This document shows, piece after piece, positions 39,736-48,640 of a stretch of DNA of 64,000 nucleotides. The first letter of the stretch is position 1, and each line of letters starts with the position of its first letter. Position numbers and translations under genes: made by a program. This DNA comes from Brachybacterium huguangmaarense (GTDB taxonomy: Bacteria; Actinomycetota; Actinomycetes; Actinomycetales; Dermabacteraceae), in assembly GCF_025725725.1 (NCBI RefSeq), contig NZ_CP107020.1, positions 2,976,001 through 3,040,000 on the forward strand. The letters run 5' to 3'. The notes under the pieces are model-generated. The model saw only the letters and a list, made by a program, of their open reading frames with translations. It made no database searches and was not told the origin of the DNA.

Positions 39736-40755
39736 GTGGAGGACAGTCGGTCCGACGCCCTGACCAGCGTGATGGGGATGACCGCAGCGCGCCGTGCGCA
39801 GCCGACCCATGCTCGGCACATGGCCCGACATGCAGCAGCCCTCCCCTCGACCCTGCCCGCGCCCGTGTTCGGCCTGCGCGAGGCTCTCGCGCTCGGCGTC
39901 TGCCCTGACCGCCTGCGACGGCGCGACGTCATGAGGATCGGCGGGCAGCTGTTCGCCCGAGCCGGCCAGGAGATCACCGAGCTCGACGTCGTGGCGTGCC
40001 TGTGTCGCGTCCACGGGGATGCCGTGGCATGCGGTCCGACCGCGGCACGGCTGTGGCAGGCTCCCCTCCCCCGCGATCTGTCGGCGTGGACGGCCGGGGA
40101 CGGGGTGCACCTGCTCCACCCGACCGGTTCGCGTCGGCCGACCACGCTGGTCACCTGGCATCGCGGCGCTCTCGGACCTGCGGACATGGTCGCGACGACC
40201 CGGGCGCGAGTGACGTCCGCGCCGCGCACCTGGGCCGATCTCGCGCCTCTGCTCGGCCTCGACGACCTCGTGGCCGTGGGCGACTGCTTCGTCCGTCGCC
40301 CACGCCCCGGACTCGAGGGGCGCGACGAGCCGTGGACGACGCTTTCCGCGCTCGCCGCCGCGGCCGAGTCCCACACCGGCCGCGGGGCCCGAGCCCTGCG
40401 CGAGGCGCTCGCCCTCGTACGGGTCGGCAGCGACTCCCCGGCGGAGACCCGGCTGCGCCTCGGGTGCCGTCGAGCGGGTCTGCTCGAGCCGCTGGCCAAT
40501 GCCCGGATCCTCGAGGACGGCTCGGATCTGGGCGAGCCCGACCTCCAGTGGCGCCAGTGGAAGGTCTGCCTCGAGCACGAGGGCCCGCATCACCTCACGC
40601 CCGCCCAGCTCACGCGCGACATCCGCCGGGCGGAGCGGCGGCATCGCCACGGCTGGATCGAGGTGCGGACGACGGCTCCTGACCTCGTTCGCGGCGGGGA
40701 GGTGGGCGCGCTCCGTGCCCGCGACGCGCTCCTGCGGCACGGCTGGCGTCCCTGA
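39736..40755 (+). CDS. AbiEi/DUF559-type protein with Vsr-fold endonuclease-like C-terminus
   Basis: 339 aa from GTG (ATG at 39778 is an alternative). Residues ~45-90 resemble the AbiEi-type winged helix found at the N-terminus of many actinobacterial proteins (FGLREALALGVCPDRLRRRD). The last ~100 residues look like a very-short-patch-repair-type nuclease: SPAETRLRLGCRRAGL, GEPDLQWRQWKVCLEHEGPH and HGWIEVRTT, giving the Glu / Asp / Glu-x-Glu pattern. Such genes are often multicopy and strain-variable; no biological role is proven. Codon usage is somewhat less GC-extreme than in ppa. It is bracketed by direct palindromic repeats. Confidence 0.72.
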   Translation: MEDSRSDALTSVMGMTAARRAQPTHARHMARHAAALPSTLPAPVFGLREALALGVCPDRLRRRDVMRIGGQLFARAGQEITELDVVACLCRVHGDAVACGPTAARLWQAPLPRDLSAWTAGDGVHLLHPTGSRRPTTLVTWHRGALGPADMVATTRARVTSAPRTWADLAPLLGLDDLVAVGDCFVRRPRPGLEGRDEPWTTLSALAAAAESHTGRGARALREALALVRVGSDSPAETRLRLGCRRAGLLEPLANARILEDGSDLGEPDLQWRQWKVCLEHEGPHHLTPAQLTRDIRRAERRHRHGWIEVRTTAPDLVRGGEVGALRARDALLRHGWRP

Positions 40756-41193
40756 CGAGGCACAGCGCTCCTCCCGCGGAGCCTCGTGCCGCGTCCGCGC
40801 TGCTCGGCGTCCCCCACGGCTCTCGTGCCGCGGCGCCGGCTCGGCCTGGGAGGTGAAGGGCTACTTGCCGCCGTCCCCGGGGCCCCTCCCCGGTCATCGG
40901 GGCCGCTCGTGCCAGCGGGCGACGACAGGCCCTCGGCGCCCCGGGACGGACGTCTGCTCCGACACCGGCGCGCACCGAGATCGCCACATCCGGTGGAACC
41001 CGCGCCCCGACGCGCATCGAGATCGCCTTTTCGGGTGGAATCAGCCAAGAATTCCGCCCGAAAAGGCGATCTCGGTGATGGAGGGATCAGGTCGGCCCGG
41101 GCTGAGGGCCGGGTTGAGAGGGGCGATCTCGAGTCCCAGGCGGCCCGGAGGGTTCCGGGCGCCAACCCAGAGCACCGCCCCGCCCCTCAGGCG
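40756..41193. other. Gene-free stretch with the right repeat copy
   Basis: 438 bp between the nuclease-like gene and the EcsC-like gene. Apart from the repeat at 40979-41074 I see no coding region: open frames on both strands are Arg/Pro-rich shadows. Confidence 0.5.
40979..41074 (+). repeat. Palindromic repeat element, right copy
   Basis: Direct copy of the element at 39572-39668: leading half-unit 40979-41001 differs at one of 23 positions, the palindrome 41018-41074 is again 57 nt. Its arms read GCCTTTTCGGG and CCCGAAAAGGC where the left copy has TTGTCGGG and CCCGACAA, i.e. substitutions in one arm are compensated in the other, so structure or symmetry is under selection. Confidence 0.8.
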
Positions 41194-41910
41194 TCAGCCC
41201 TGGGCGTCGCCCGCCTCGAGGTGGCCGCCCGGGGCGTGGGAGAAGATCTCGCGCTCGGCGTCGATCACGCCCTTGGCGAGCAGGTGGTTGCCCACCCCGC
41301 CGATCACGGCGCCGATCCCGAAGGGGATCAGACGACCGGCCCACACCCCGCCGAGGCGGGCGGCGACCTTGCGCCGGATCCATCGGCGGAACTGCTTGCT
41401 CGCGGCGTTGACGACGAAGTCGGGCGCGACGCCCGAGAGCACCGAGGACCACTGGATGCCCTGGCGCCCCAGGGCCTTGCCCATGATCTCGGCGCCCTTC
41501 TCGCCTCCCAGCACGCCGAGCACGATCGCGCGGCGACGCTCGGCATCGCCCATGTCGACCCCGCGGATCTCGGCGACGGCGAGGGTCAGGAACGCGCACG
41601 CCTCGGCGAACGCCGCCCCTTCGCCGGCGGTGAGGACGACGGCGGCCGCAGTGCCCACGCCGGGCAGGGCGGCGGTGCCGCCGACCCCGGCGCCCGAGGC
41701 GGTCAGCATGCGCGAGAAGCGCTTCTCGATGTGGGCGACGAGGTCGTCCTCGCTCAGATCGAGGTGCTTCCTGCGCAGCGAGGACACGTACGTGGCGGCC
41801 AGGGGGCGCTGCACCTTGAGGGCGGTGTCGACGATGCGGAACGTGCGGTCGTCGGGCTGGGTCTTCGCGTCGGCGGAGTCGTCCGACGCGGGGGAATCCT
41901 TCGGGCTCAT
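41194..41910 (-). CDS. EcsC-like helical membrane-associated protein
   Basis: 238 aa. An acidic start (MSPKDSPASDDSADAK), helices with RKHLDLSEDDLVAHIEKRFSR, then Gly/Ala-rich hydrophobic stretches (GVGGTAALPGVGTAAAVV; IPFGIGAVIGGVGNHLLA) interrupted by basic QFRRWIRRKVAARLGG. This is the pattern of EcsC-family proteins (function unknown); the assignment is by resemblance. ATG at 41910 has AAGGAG 6 nt upstream. Not in an obvious operon. Confidence 0.55.
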   Translation of the reverse strand: MSPKDSPASDDSADAKTQPDDRTFRIVDTALKVQRPLAATYVSSLRRKHLDLSEDDLVAHIEKRFSRMLTASGAGVGGTAALPGVGTAAAVVLTAGEGAAFAEACAFLTLAVAEIRGVDMGDAERRRAIVLGVLGGEKGAEIMGKALGRQGIQWSSVLSGVAPDFVVNAASKQFRRWIRRKVAARLGGVWAGRLIPFGIGAVIGGVGNHLLAKGVIDAEREIFSHAPGGHLEAGDAQG

Positions 41911-42052
41911 CTGCATCTCCTTGATCAGCTGCGAACGGGGCCACTGTAGCGAGCGCGACCGACCCCGCGATGGGAGCGGGCGCGCCGTCGTCCCGGCGGG
42001 ATGCGTCCAGGGCGCCGCGGGCATCGCGCGACGGCGCCGCGCGCCGCCCGCC

Positions 42053-42733
42053 TCAGCCGATCTCCACCTCGCCGGAGCCGAGGGTCGCGACCTCGCCCTC
42101 GAGGCGCAGCCAGCGCACGGCCTCGGGAAGGTCGGCGTACCGCTCGGTGTAACGACTGCGCACGTACGAGCGCGGCACGCAGCGATCGTGGCAGAGCGTG
42201 CCGGCCAGATGGTCGGTCTCGTGCTGGAAGATCCGTGCCGACCATCCGGTCCAGCGCTCGGCCATGGGCGCGATCGTGCCGTCGTCGTGGCGTTCGAGGG
42301 CGCTCGCGTCGACCGTGAGGTGGCGCGGGACGATCGACTGCCAGTCGTCGACCGACAGGCACCCCTCCCAGTAGTACACGCGGCGCGGCTCCACGCCCGC
42401 GTAGGCGGGGTTGAGGAACGTGCGCTGGGGCAGGTGGTGGCGCCGCAGCACGTCGTCCTCGGCGTCGGCCTCGTCCTCGGCGACCGGGTCCTCGAGCACG
42501 ACCAGCTGGAGCGGGATGCCGATCTGGGGCGCCGCGAGGCCCACCCCGGGCGCGTCGCGCATGGTCACGACCATGGCCTGCACGAGCTCGGCGAGCAGCT
42601 CGTCGTCGAGCTGGCCGGTCCACTCCCGGGCCTCGCCGCGTAGCGCCGGATGGCCGGCCTGCACGATGCGCAGCGGGTCGGAGGCGCGGCGCCTGCGCGC
42701 CAGGGTCTTGACGACGAGTTCACTGAGGTCCAT
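42053..42733 (-). CDS. def: Peptide deformylase
   Basis: 226 aa. All three deformylase motifs: GVGLAAPQIG, EGCLSVDDW and the metal site QHETDHLAGTL. Removes formyl from nascent N-termini. It is longer than typical (~170-190 aa), with an acidic insertion (DPVAEDEADAEDDVLRR) before motif 2 and an N-terminal extension. The ATG at 42733 lies 6 nt after CATACT (42740-42745, complement), supporting this start and a leaderless mRNA. Confidence 0.92.
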   Translation of the reverse strand: MDLSELVVKTLARRRRASDPLRIVQAGHPALRGEAREWTGQLDDELLAELVQAMVVTMRDAPGVGLAAPQIGIPLQLVVLEDPVAEDEADAEDDVLRRHHLPQRTFLNPAYAGVEPRRVYYWEGCLSVDDWQSIVPRHLTVDASALERHDDGTIAPMAERWTGWSARIFQHETDHLAGTLCHDRCVPRSYVRSRYTERYADLPEAVRWLRLEGEVATLGSGEVEIG

Positions 42734-43078
42734 GCCCCCAGTATGGGCATCGGGCATGCGCGTCTCCGTCCTGTCCGCGGCGATCCGAGCGCCCGGAGGA
42801 GCGCCCCGCCGCGCCCCGGCGCGGCGACCTGCGTCTCACGTGTCGGTCCTCACAGGAGCACCCCTCGGACCGGGTTACACTTTCTCGAGCCGGCGCGATG
42901 AGCGGAGGCGGACGATGAGGTCCCGGCCCCCGAGGAAGTGATCCTGGGAGGCCGCCAGACCCCCTCATCGCCCACATCCCTCGCCGCACCGGTCGTGTAT
43001 GCGGGTTCCCCCGCGTGCGCAGCACTTCACAACGGAACGTCCGGCACGTACCTGCCGGTGAAGGGAATCGGTCACGTC
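42734..43078. promoter_or_regulatory. Divergent regulatory region between def and the sugar ATPase gene
   Basis: 345 bp with no gene. It holds the def -10 (42740-42745) and a TACACT hexamer (42876-42881) that may be the -10 for the ATPase gene, leaving a ~190-nt leader. No sugar-regulator operator was recognised with confidence. Confidence 0.4.
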
Positions 43079-44164
<1,086 letters not shown>

Positions 44165-44177
44165 CCTCCCGCTCCAC

Positions 44178-44209
44178 GACGGGCGCACGGCTTCGGCCGT
44201 GCGCCCGTC
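44178..44209 (+). terminator. Hairpin terminator after msiK
   Basis: GACGGGCGCACGGC, TTCG tetraloop, and the perfect complement: a 14-bp stem immediately after the ATPase gene. Confidence 0.8.
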
Positions 44210-44300
44210 ACGCATGTCCGGGCCCTCTGACGTGCGCGACCGCGCCAGGTTCGTCGCGCGTCACGCCGTGCAGGCGTCGCGCTTTCAGGCACCGGTGGGG

Positions 44301-44306
44301 GACAAT
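44301..44306 (+). promoter_or_regulatory. -10 element GACAAT, leaderless DUF4032 gene
   Basis: GACAAT exactly 6 nt before the ATG at 44313. Confidence 0.45.
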
Positions 44307-44312
44307 GGACCC

Positions 44313-45554
44313 ATGGCACCCCTGGAGATCACGGCATCGCGTCCTGACCCAGCGCTGCTGGATCTTCCCTGGAACACCCCTCTCGAGGAGTGGCCCACGA
44401 GCATCCTGGCCGCGCTCCCCCGCGGCATCTCCCGCCACGTGGTCCGTTTCGTCCGGCTCTCCGGCAAGGTGCTCGCCGTCAAGGAGATCGACAAACGCCT
44501 CGCGCGTCGCGAGTACGAGATGCTGCGCGTCCTGGGCAAGATGGGGATCCCCGCCGTCGAGCCCTACGGCGTCATCACCAACCGCCGCAGCGCCGACGAC
44601 GCTCCCCTCGACGCCGCGCTCATCACCCGGCACCTCCAGTTCTCGCTGCCATATCGCGCCGTGTTCAGCCAGCTCTCGCGCGCCGACACCGCCCACCGGC
44701 TGATCGACGCGCTCGCCGTGCTCCTGGTCCGGCTGCACCTCGAGGGCTTCTACTGGGGCGACGTCTCGCTGTCGAACACCCTGTTCCGGCGGGACGCGGG
44801 CGAGTTCGCCGCCTACCTCGTGGACGTCGAGACCGGCACCTTCCACGACCGTCTCTCCGACGGCCAGCGCGACACCGACCTCGACATCGCGCGCACCAAC
44901 ATCATCGGCGAGATCATGGACCTCCAGGCCGGCGAGCTGATGGACGAGGACGCCGACGCGATCGAGATCGGCGACGTGCTGCTCGAGCGCTACGACGAGC
45001 TGTGGTCCGCGCTGACCGGCCGCGAGAGCTTCTCGGCCGAGGAGAAGTGGCGCATGTCCGAGCGCATCGAGCACCTCAACGAGCTCGGCTTCGACGTGGG
45101 CGAGCTCGACCTGACCACCGATCTCGACGGGACCACCGTCTCGATCCAGCCCAAGGTCGTCGACGCGGGCCATCACATGCGGCGCCTGCTGCGCCTGACC
45201 GGCATCGACGCGCAGGAGAACCAGGCGCGCCGCCTGCTCAACGACCTCGACCAGTACCGTGCGGTCACCGACCAGCAGGGCGAGGACGAGGAGTTCGTGG
45301 CGATGGAGTGGGTCCAGGACCAGTACGAGCCCGTGGTCCGCGCGATCCCGCGCTCGATGCGCTCCAAGCTCGAGGCGCCCGAGTTCTACCACGAGATCCT
45401 CGAGCACAAGTGGTACCTGTCGCAGAAGGCCGGACGGGACGTGACGATGGACGAGGCGGTGCGGGACTACATCCTCACCCAGCTGCCCCATCGGCGCGAC
45501 GAGAAGTCGCTCATCGCGTCCGAGACCTCCGCGATCCCCGCCATCGAGCCGTGA
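44313..45554 (+). CDS. DUF4032 protein with kinase-like N-terminal half
   Basis: 413 aa. The N-terminal ~220 residues resemble lipopolysaccharide-kinase/RIO-type folds: VLAVKEIDKRLARREYEML (Lys and helix C), LEGFYWGDVSLSNTLFRRD (catalytic-loop-like Asp...Asn) and AYLVDVETGTFHDRL (metal-binding Asp-like). The C-terminal half is DUF4032 (IQPKVVDAGHHMRRLLRLTG, PEFYHEILEHKWYLSQKAGR). Cytoplasmic; function unknown; widespread in actinobacteria. Confidence 0.82.
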   Translation: MAPLEITASRPDPALLDLPWNTPLEEWPTSILAALPRGISRHVVRFVRLSGKVLAVKEIDKRLARREYEMLRVLGKMGIPAVEPYGVITNRRSADDAPLDAALITRHLQFSLPYRAVFSQLSRADTAHRLIDALAVLLVRLHLEGFYWGDVSLSNTLFRRDAGEFAAYLVDVETGTFHDRLSDGQRDTDLDIARTNIIGEIMDLQAGELMDEDADAIEIGDVLLERYDELWSALTGRESFSAEEKWRMSERIEHLNELGFDVGELDLTTDLDGTTVSIQPKVVDAGHHMRRLLRLTGIDAQENQARRLLNDLDQYRAVTDQQGEDEEFVAMEWVQDQYEPVVRAIPRSMRSKLEAPEFYHEILEHKWYLSQKAGRDVTMDEAVRDYILTQLPHRRDEKSLIASETSAIPAIEP

Positions 45555-45561
45555 CGGGGCC

Positions 45562-45594
45562 CGTCGTGGCGCCGCCGGCGGCGGTGCCACGACG
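45562..45594. terminator. Hairpin between convergent DUF4032 and rlmB
   Basis: CGTCGTGGC and GCCACGACG arms (9 bp, perfect) enclosing a GC-rich inner stem; can act in both directions. Confidence 0.65.
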
Positions 45595-45603
45595 GCACGG
45601 GCG

Positions 45604-46584
45604 TCAGGCGATGCCCTCGGCGGCGCGGCGACCCGCGATCTCGTAGAGCGCGATCGAGGTCGCGACCGACGCGTTGAGCGACTCGGTCGACTCGGCCATC
45701 GGGATCGACACGATCTGGTCGCACGTCTCGCGGGTCAGGCGGGACAGCCCCTTGCCCTCGGCACCGACCACGAGCACCACGGGCTCCGAGCCGAGCGCGA
45801 CGTCGCGCGAGCTGACGTCGCCGTCGGCGTCCAGACCGAGCGCGAACAGGCCCTCGGACTTGAGGTCGGCGAGGGTGCGGTTCAGGTTGGTCACCTGGGC
45901 GACGCGGACCCGGCCGGCGGCGCCCGCGGCGACCTTCCACACGCTCGCGGTCATCGACACGCTGCGGCGCTCGGGCAGGATCACGCCGTGGGCGCCGAAG
46001 GCGCCAGCGCTGCGCAGGATCGCGCCGAGGTTGCGGGGGTCGGTGATCGAGTCGAGCGCGATCAGCAGGGGCGGCTCGAACGCGTCGGCCGCGATGCCCA
46101 GCAGCTCGTCGACGTCGGCGTACTCGTACGGCGGGATCGTGAGCGCGACGCCCTGGTGCACGGCCCCGTCGGTCATCCGGTCGAGGTCGGCGCGCGTGGT
46201 CTCGGCGACCGGCAGCGAGCGGGTCGCGGCGAGCCGCAGGATCTCCCGGATCCGCTCGTCGGCGTCGATGCGATGCATGAGGGTCACGCCGGTCGCGGGC
46301 ACGTCCTCGCGCAGGGCCTCGAGCACCGCGTTGCGGCCGGCCACCTGGTCGGGGCCGCCGGTGCGCCCGGGGCCGCGGCGGTCGTGGCCGCCGGGGCGGG
46401 AGCCGCCGCGGCCCGGCGCGCTCGCCGAGCCCTTCTTGGCGTACTTCTTGTGGGCGGGACGCTCCTCGGCGCGCGGGGTCGGCCCCTTGCCCTCGAGTCC
46501 TCGCCGGCGCACACCGCCGGATCCGACGGTCGCGCCCTTCTTGCCCTTGCGGACCGCTCCTCGGCGGCCTCCGTTGCCTGCCAC
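45604..46584 (-). CDS. rlmB: 23S rRNA 2'-O-methyltransferase RlmB (SpoU/TrmH)
   Basis: 326 aa. The first ~80 residues are basic, Gly/Arg/Lys-rich and probably disordered; then the SPOUT substrate-binding part (QVAGRNAVLEALREDVPAT) and the knotted SAM domain: LDSITDPRNLGAILRSAGAF, VVLVVGAEGKGLSRL and SIPMAESTESLNASVATSI. Methylates a 23S rRNA 2'-OH. GTG start with GGAGGG upstream, 1 nt after cysS; the cysS-rlmB pair is conserved. Confidence 0.93.
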   Translation of the reverse strand: MAGNGGRRGAVRKGKKGATVGSGGVRRRGLEGKGPTPRAEERPAHKKYAKKGSASAPGRGGSRPGGHDRRGPGRTGGPDQVAGRNAVLEALREDVPATGVTLMHRIDADERIREILRLAATRSLPVAETTRADLDRMTDGAVHQGVALTIPPYEYADVDELLGIAADAFEPPLLIALDSITDPRNLGAILRSAGAFGAHGVILPERRSVSMTASVWKVAAGAAGRVRVAQVTNLNRTLADLKSEGLFALGLDADGDVSSRDVALGSEPVVLVVGAEGKGLSRLTRETCDQIVSIPMAESTESLNASVATSIALYEIAGRRAAEGIA

Positions 46585-46585
46585 G

Positions 46586-48037
46586 TCAGTTCCCTCCGGT
46601 GGTGGTCTCGATGGTCCAGTCGGCGCCCTCGCGCCCGTCCTCGACGCGGATGCCCGCGCTCGCGAGGCCGTCGCGGATCGCGTCGGCGCGCGTCCAGTCC
46701 TTGGCCGCGCGCGCCTCGGCGCGCTCGGCCAGGCGGGAGCGCACGAGCGCGTCGAGCGCCGCGTGCTCCGCGGTCGCGGCGCCGCCGCCCGCGCTCGTCG
46801 CCCCGTCGGCGTCCCAGTGCGGGTCGAGCGGGTCGAGCCCGAGCACGTCGAGCATGGCTCGCAGGGCGCGCAGCAGGGGCAGGGCCGCGGCCGCGTCGCC
46901 CGCCCCGATCGCGGTGTTGAGCCGGGACTGGGTGCCGTGCACGACGGCGAGCGCCTCGGGCACCGCGAGGTCGTCGTCCATCGCGGCGACGAAGGCCTCG
47001 GGCAGCTCGACCTCGGCGACGGGGCCGCGCCCCGCCTCGCCCACGAGGCGCAGGGCCCGGCGTACGGTCTGCACGAAGCGCTCCCACACGACCTCCGCCT
47101 CGGCCGTGGTCGCGGCGTTGTACTCGACGACCGCGCGGTAGTGCCCGCCCGCGAGCGCGAGCCGCACGGCGGGCGCGGAATGCGCGGCGAGCGCGTCGGC
47201 CGCCGTCACGAAGTTGTGCAGGCTCTTGCCCATCTTGAGCCCGTCGACGGTGAGCACGCCGGGATGCATCCAGCGCTGCGCGAAGCCGTAGCCGGCGGCA
47301 TGGGACTGCGCCTGCTCGTTCTCGTGATGGGGGAAGCGCAGGTCGAGGCCGCCGGCATGGATGTCGAAGGTCTCGCCGAGGTACTTGCGGATCATGGCGG
47401 AGCACTCGAGGTGCCAGCCCGGCCGGCCGCGCCCGAACGGGGTGTCCCATGCGGCGGTGTCGGGCTCGGTGTCCTTGGCGCGCTTCCACAGCGCGAAGTC
47501 GCGTGCGTCGCGCTTGCCGGGCTCGGGGCTCTCCCCCGCGTCCTGCATGTCCTCGAGGCTCTGCCGCGTGAGCGAGCCGTACTCGGGCAGCGAGCGCACG
47601 TCGAAGTAGACGCTGCCCTGACCGTCCGCGTACGCGTGGCCGCGCTCGATGAGACGCTCCATGAAGGCGATCATCTCGGGCACGTGGCCGGTGGCCCGCG
47701 GCTCGTAGGTGGGACGCCGGGCGCCGAGCCGGTCGAGCACGTCCTGGAACTGCCGCTCGAAGCGCAGCGACCAGGCCCACCACTCTGCGTCGGCCTCGGC
47801 CGACAGGGCGAGGATCTTGTCGTCGATGTCCGTCACGTTGCGCACGTGCGTGACGGCGTGGCCCGAGCGCTCGAGCCACCGCACCAGGATGTCCACGGAC
47901 AAGAAGGTGCGCAGATGGCCCAGGTGGGGCGCCCCCTGGGTGGTGGGTCCGCACACGTACAGCGAGACCTCGCCCTCGCGCACGGGGCGCAGCTCGGTGG
48001 TCTCGCGGGTCGCGGAATCGTACAGTCGCAGGCTCAC
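46586..48037 (-). CDS. cysS: Cysteinyl-tRNA synthetase
   Basis: 483 aa class I synthetase. YVCGPTTQGAPHLGHLRTF contains the zinc Cys and HIGH motif, WHLECSAMI and FPHHENEQAQS complete the zinc site, and VDGLKMGKSLHNF is the KMSKS loop (here KMGKS). DALIA-type helical C-terminus. The GTG at 48037 lies 6 nt after TACCCT (48044-48049, complement), so the start is leaderless and the 11 codons upstream in frame are not translated. Confidence 0.95.
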   Translation of the reverse strand: MSLRLYDSATRETTELRPVREGEVSLYVCGPTTQGAPHLGHLRTFLSVDILVRWLERSGHAVTHVRNVTDIDDKILALSAEADAEWWAWSLRFERQFQDVLDRLGARRPTYEPRATGHVPEMIAFMERLIERGHAYADGQGSVYFDVRSLPEYGSLTRQSLEDMQDAGESPEPGKRDARDFALWKRAKDTEPDTAAWDTPFGRGRPGWHLECSAMIRKYLGETFDIHAGGLDLRFPHHENEQAQSHAAGYGFAQRWMHPGVLTVDGLKMGKSLHNFVTAADALAAHSAPAVRLALAGGHYRAVVEYNAATTAEAEVVWERFVQTVRRALRLVGEAGRGPVAEVELPEAFVAAMDDDLAVPEALAVVHGTQSRLNTAIGAGDAAAALPLLRALRAMLDVLGLDPLDPHWDADGATSAGGGAATAEHAALDALVRSRLAERAEARAAKDWTRADAIRDGLASAGIRVEDGREGADWTIETTTGGN

Positions 48038-48043
48038 GTCACC

Positions 48044-48049
48044 AGGGTA
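48044..48049 (-). promoter_or_regulatory. -10 element TACCCT, leaderless cysS
   Basis: TACCCT on the minus strand with a 6-nt gap to the cysS GTG. Confidence 0.45.
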
Positions 48050-48127
48050 CTTGCCCCCGGGACACGCCACGGCCCCGCCGTCCGCGGGAGCGGGCGACGG
48101 GGCCGGCGTGGACCTCGGGGCCGAGGG

Positions 48128-48610
48128 TCACTCGGAGCGGGCGCTGACCTGCTTGCCGTAGAGCTCCTCGAAGGTGTCGTCGTAGCTGACGGGCGTCGAG
48201 TGGCGCTTGCCCTGCACGGCGTCGACGGCGCCCTTGGCGGTCTCGATCGTCACCTCGGGGGCGCGCAGCTTCTTGACGTAGGCGAACGCGACGAGGCCCG
48301 CGACCGCGGCGAGCACGATGAACACGCCCGCGACGATGAGGAAGGACGCCCAGGCGGGGAGGCCGAGAGCGGTGAGCCCCTCGGCGAAGAAGAACAGCAG
48401 CATCACCCACGCCGAGAGCAGCAGGAACAGCACCACGGCCGCGCAGGCCGCGATGATGCCGACCTTGATGCCCAGCGCGGTGAGCTCCTTCTTGGCGATG
48501 TCGACCTCGTGATGGACGACACCGACGAGCTCGTCCTTGATGGACGCGACGAGCTCACCGATGGACCGCTGCGTGGGCGGCGTGCTCGGATCGTTCGTGG
48601 TGTTGATCAT
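48128..48610 (-). CDS. Holin-superfamily-III (PF07332) membrane protein
   Basis: 160 aa. Short polar N-terminus, the amphipathic helix SIGELVASIKDELVGVVHHE, VDIAKKELTALGIKV, two membrane helices (~55-80 and ~87-112), and a cytoplasmic tail with TVETAKG-type repeats. Despite the phage-holin label these are housekeeping membrane proteins common in actinobacteria; no phage genes are nearby. TATAGG 9 nt upstream may be the -10. Confidence 0.8.
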   Translation of the reverse strand: MINTTNDPSTPPTQRSIGELVASIKDELVGVVHHEVDIAKKELTALGIKVGIIAACAAVVLFLLLSAWVMLLFFFAEGLTALGLPAWASFLIVAGVFIVLAAVAGLVAFAYVKKLRAPEVTIETAKGAVDAVQGKRHSTPVSYDDTFEELYGKQVSARSE

Positions 48611-48640
48611 GCTCGGCACCCTATACCAGCGCGAGGGGGC

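Noticed and set aside
48128..48610. Possible prophage holin
   Set aside because: PF07332-type proteins are ordinary actinobacterial membrane proteins; no lysin, integrase or structural genes are near.
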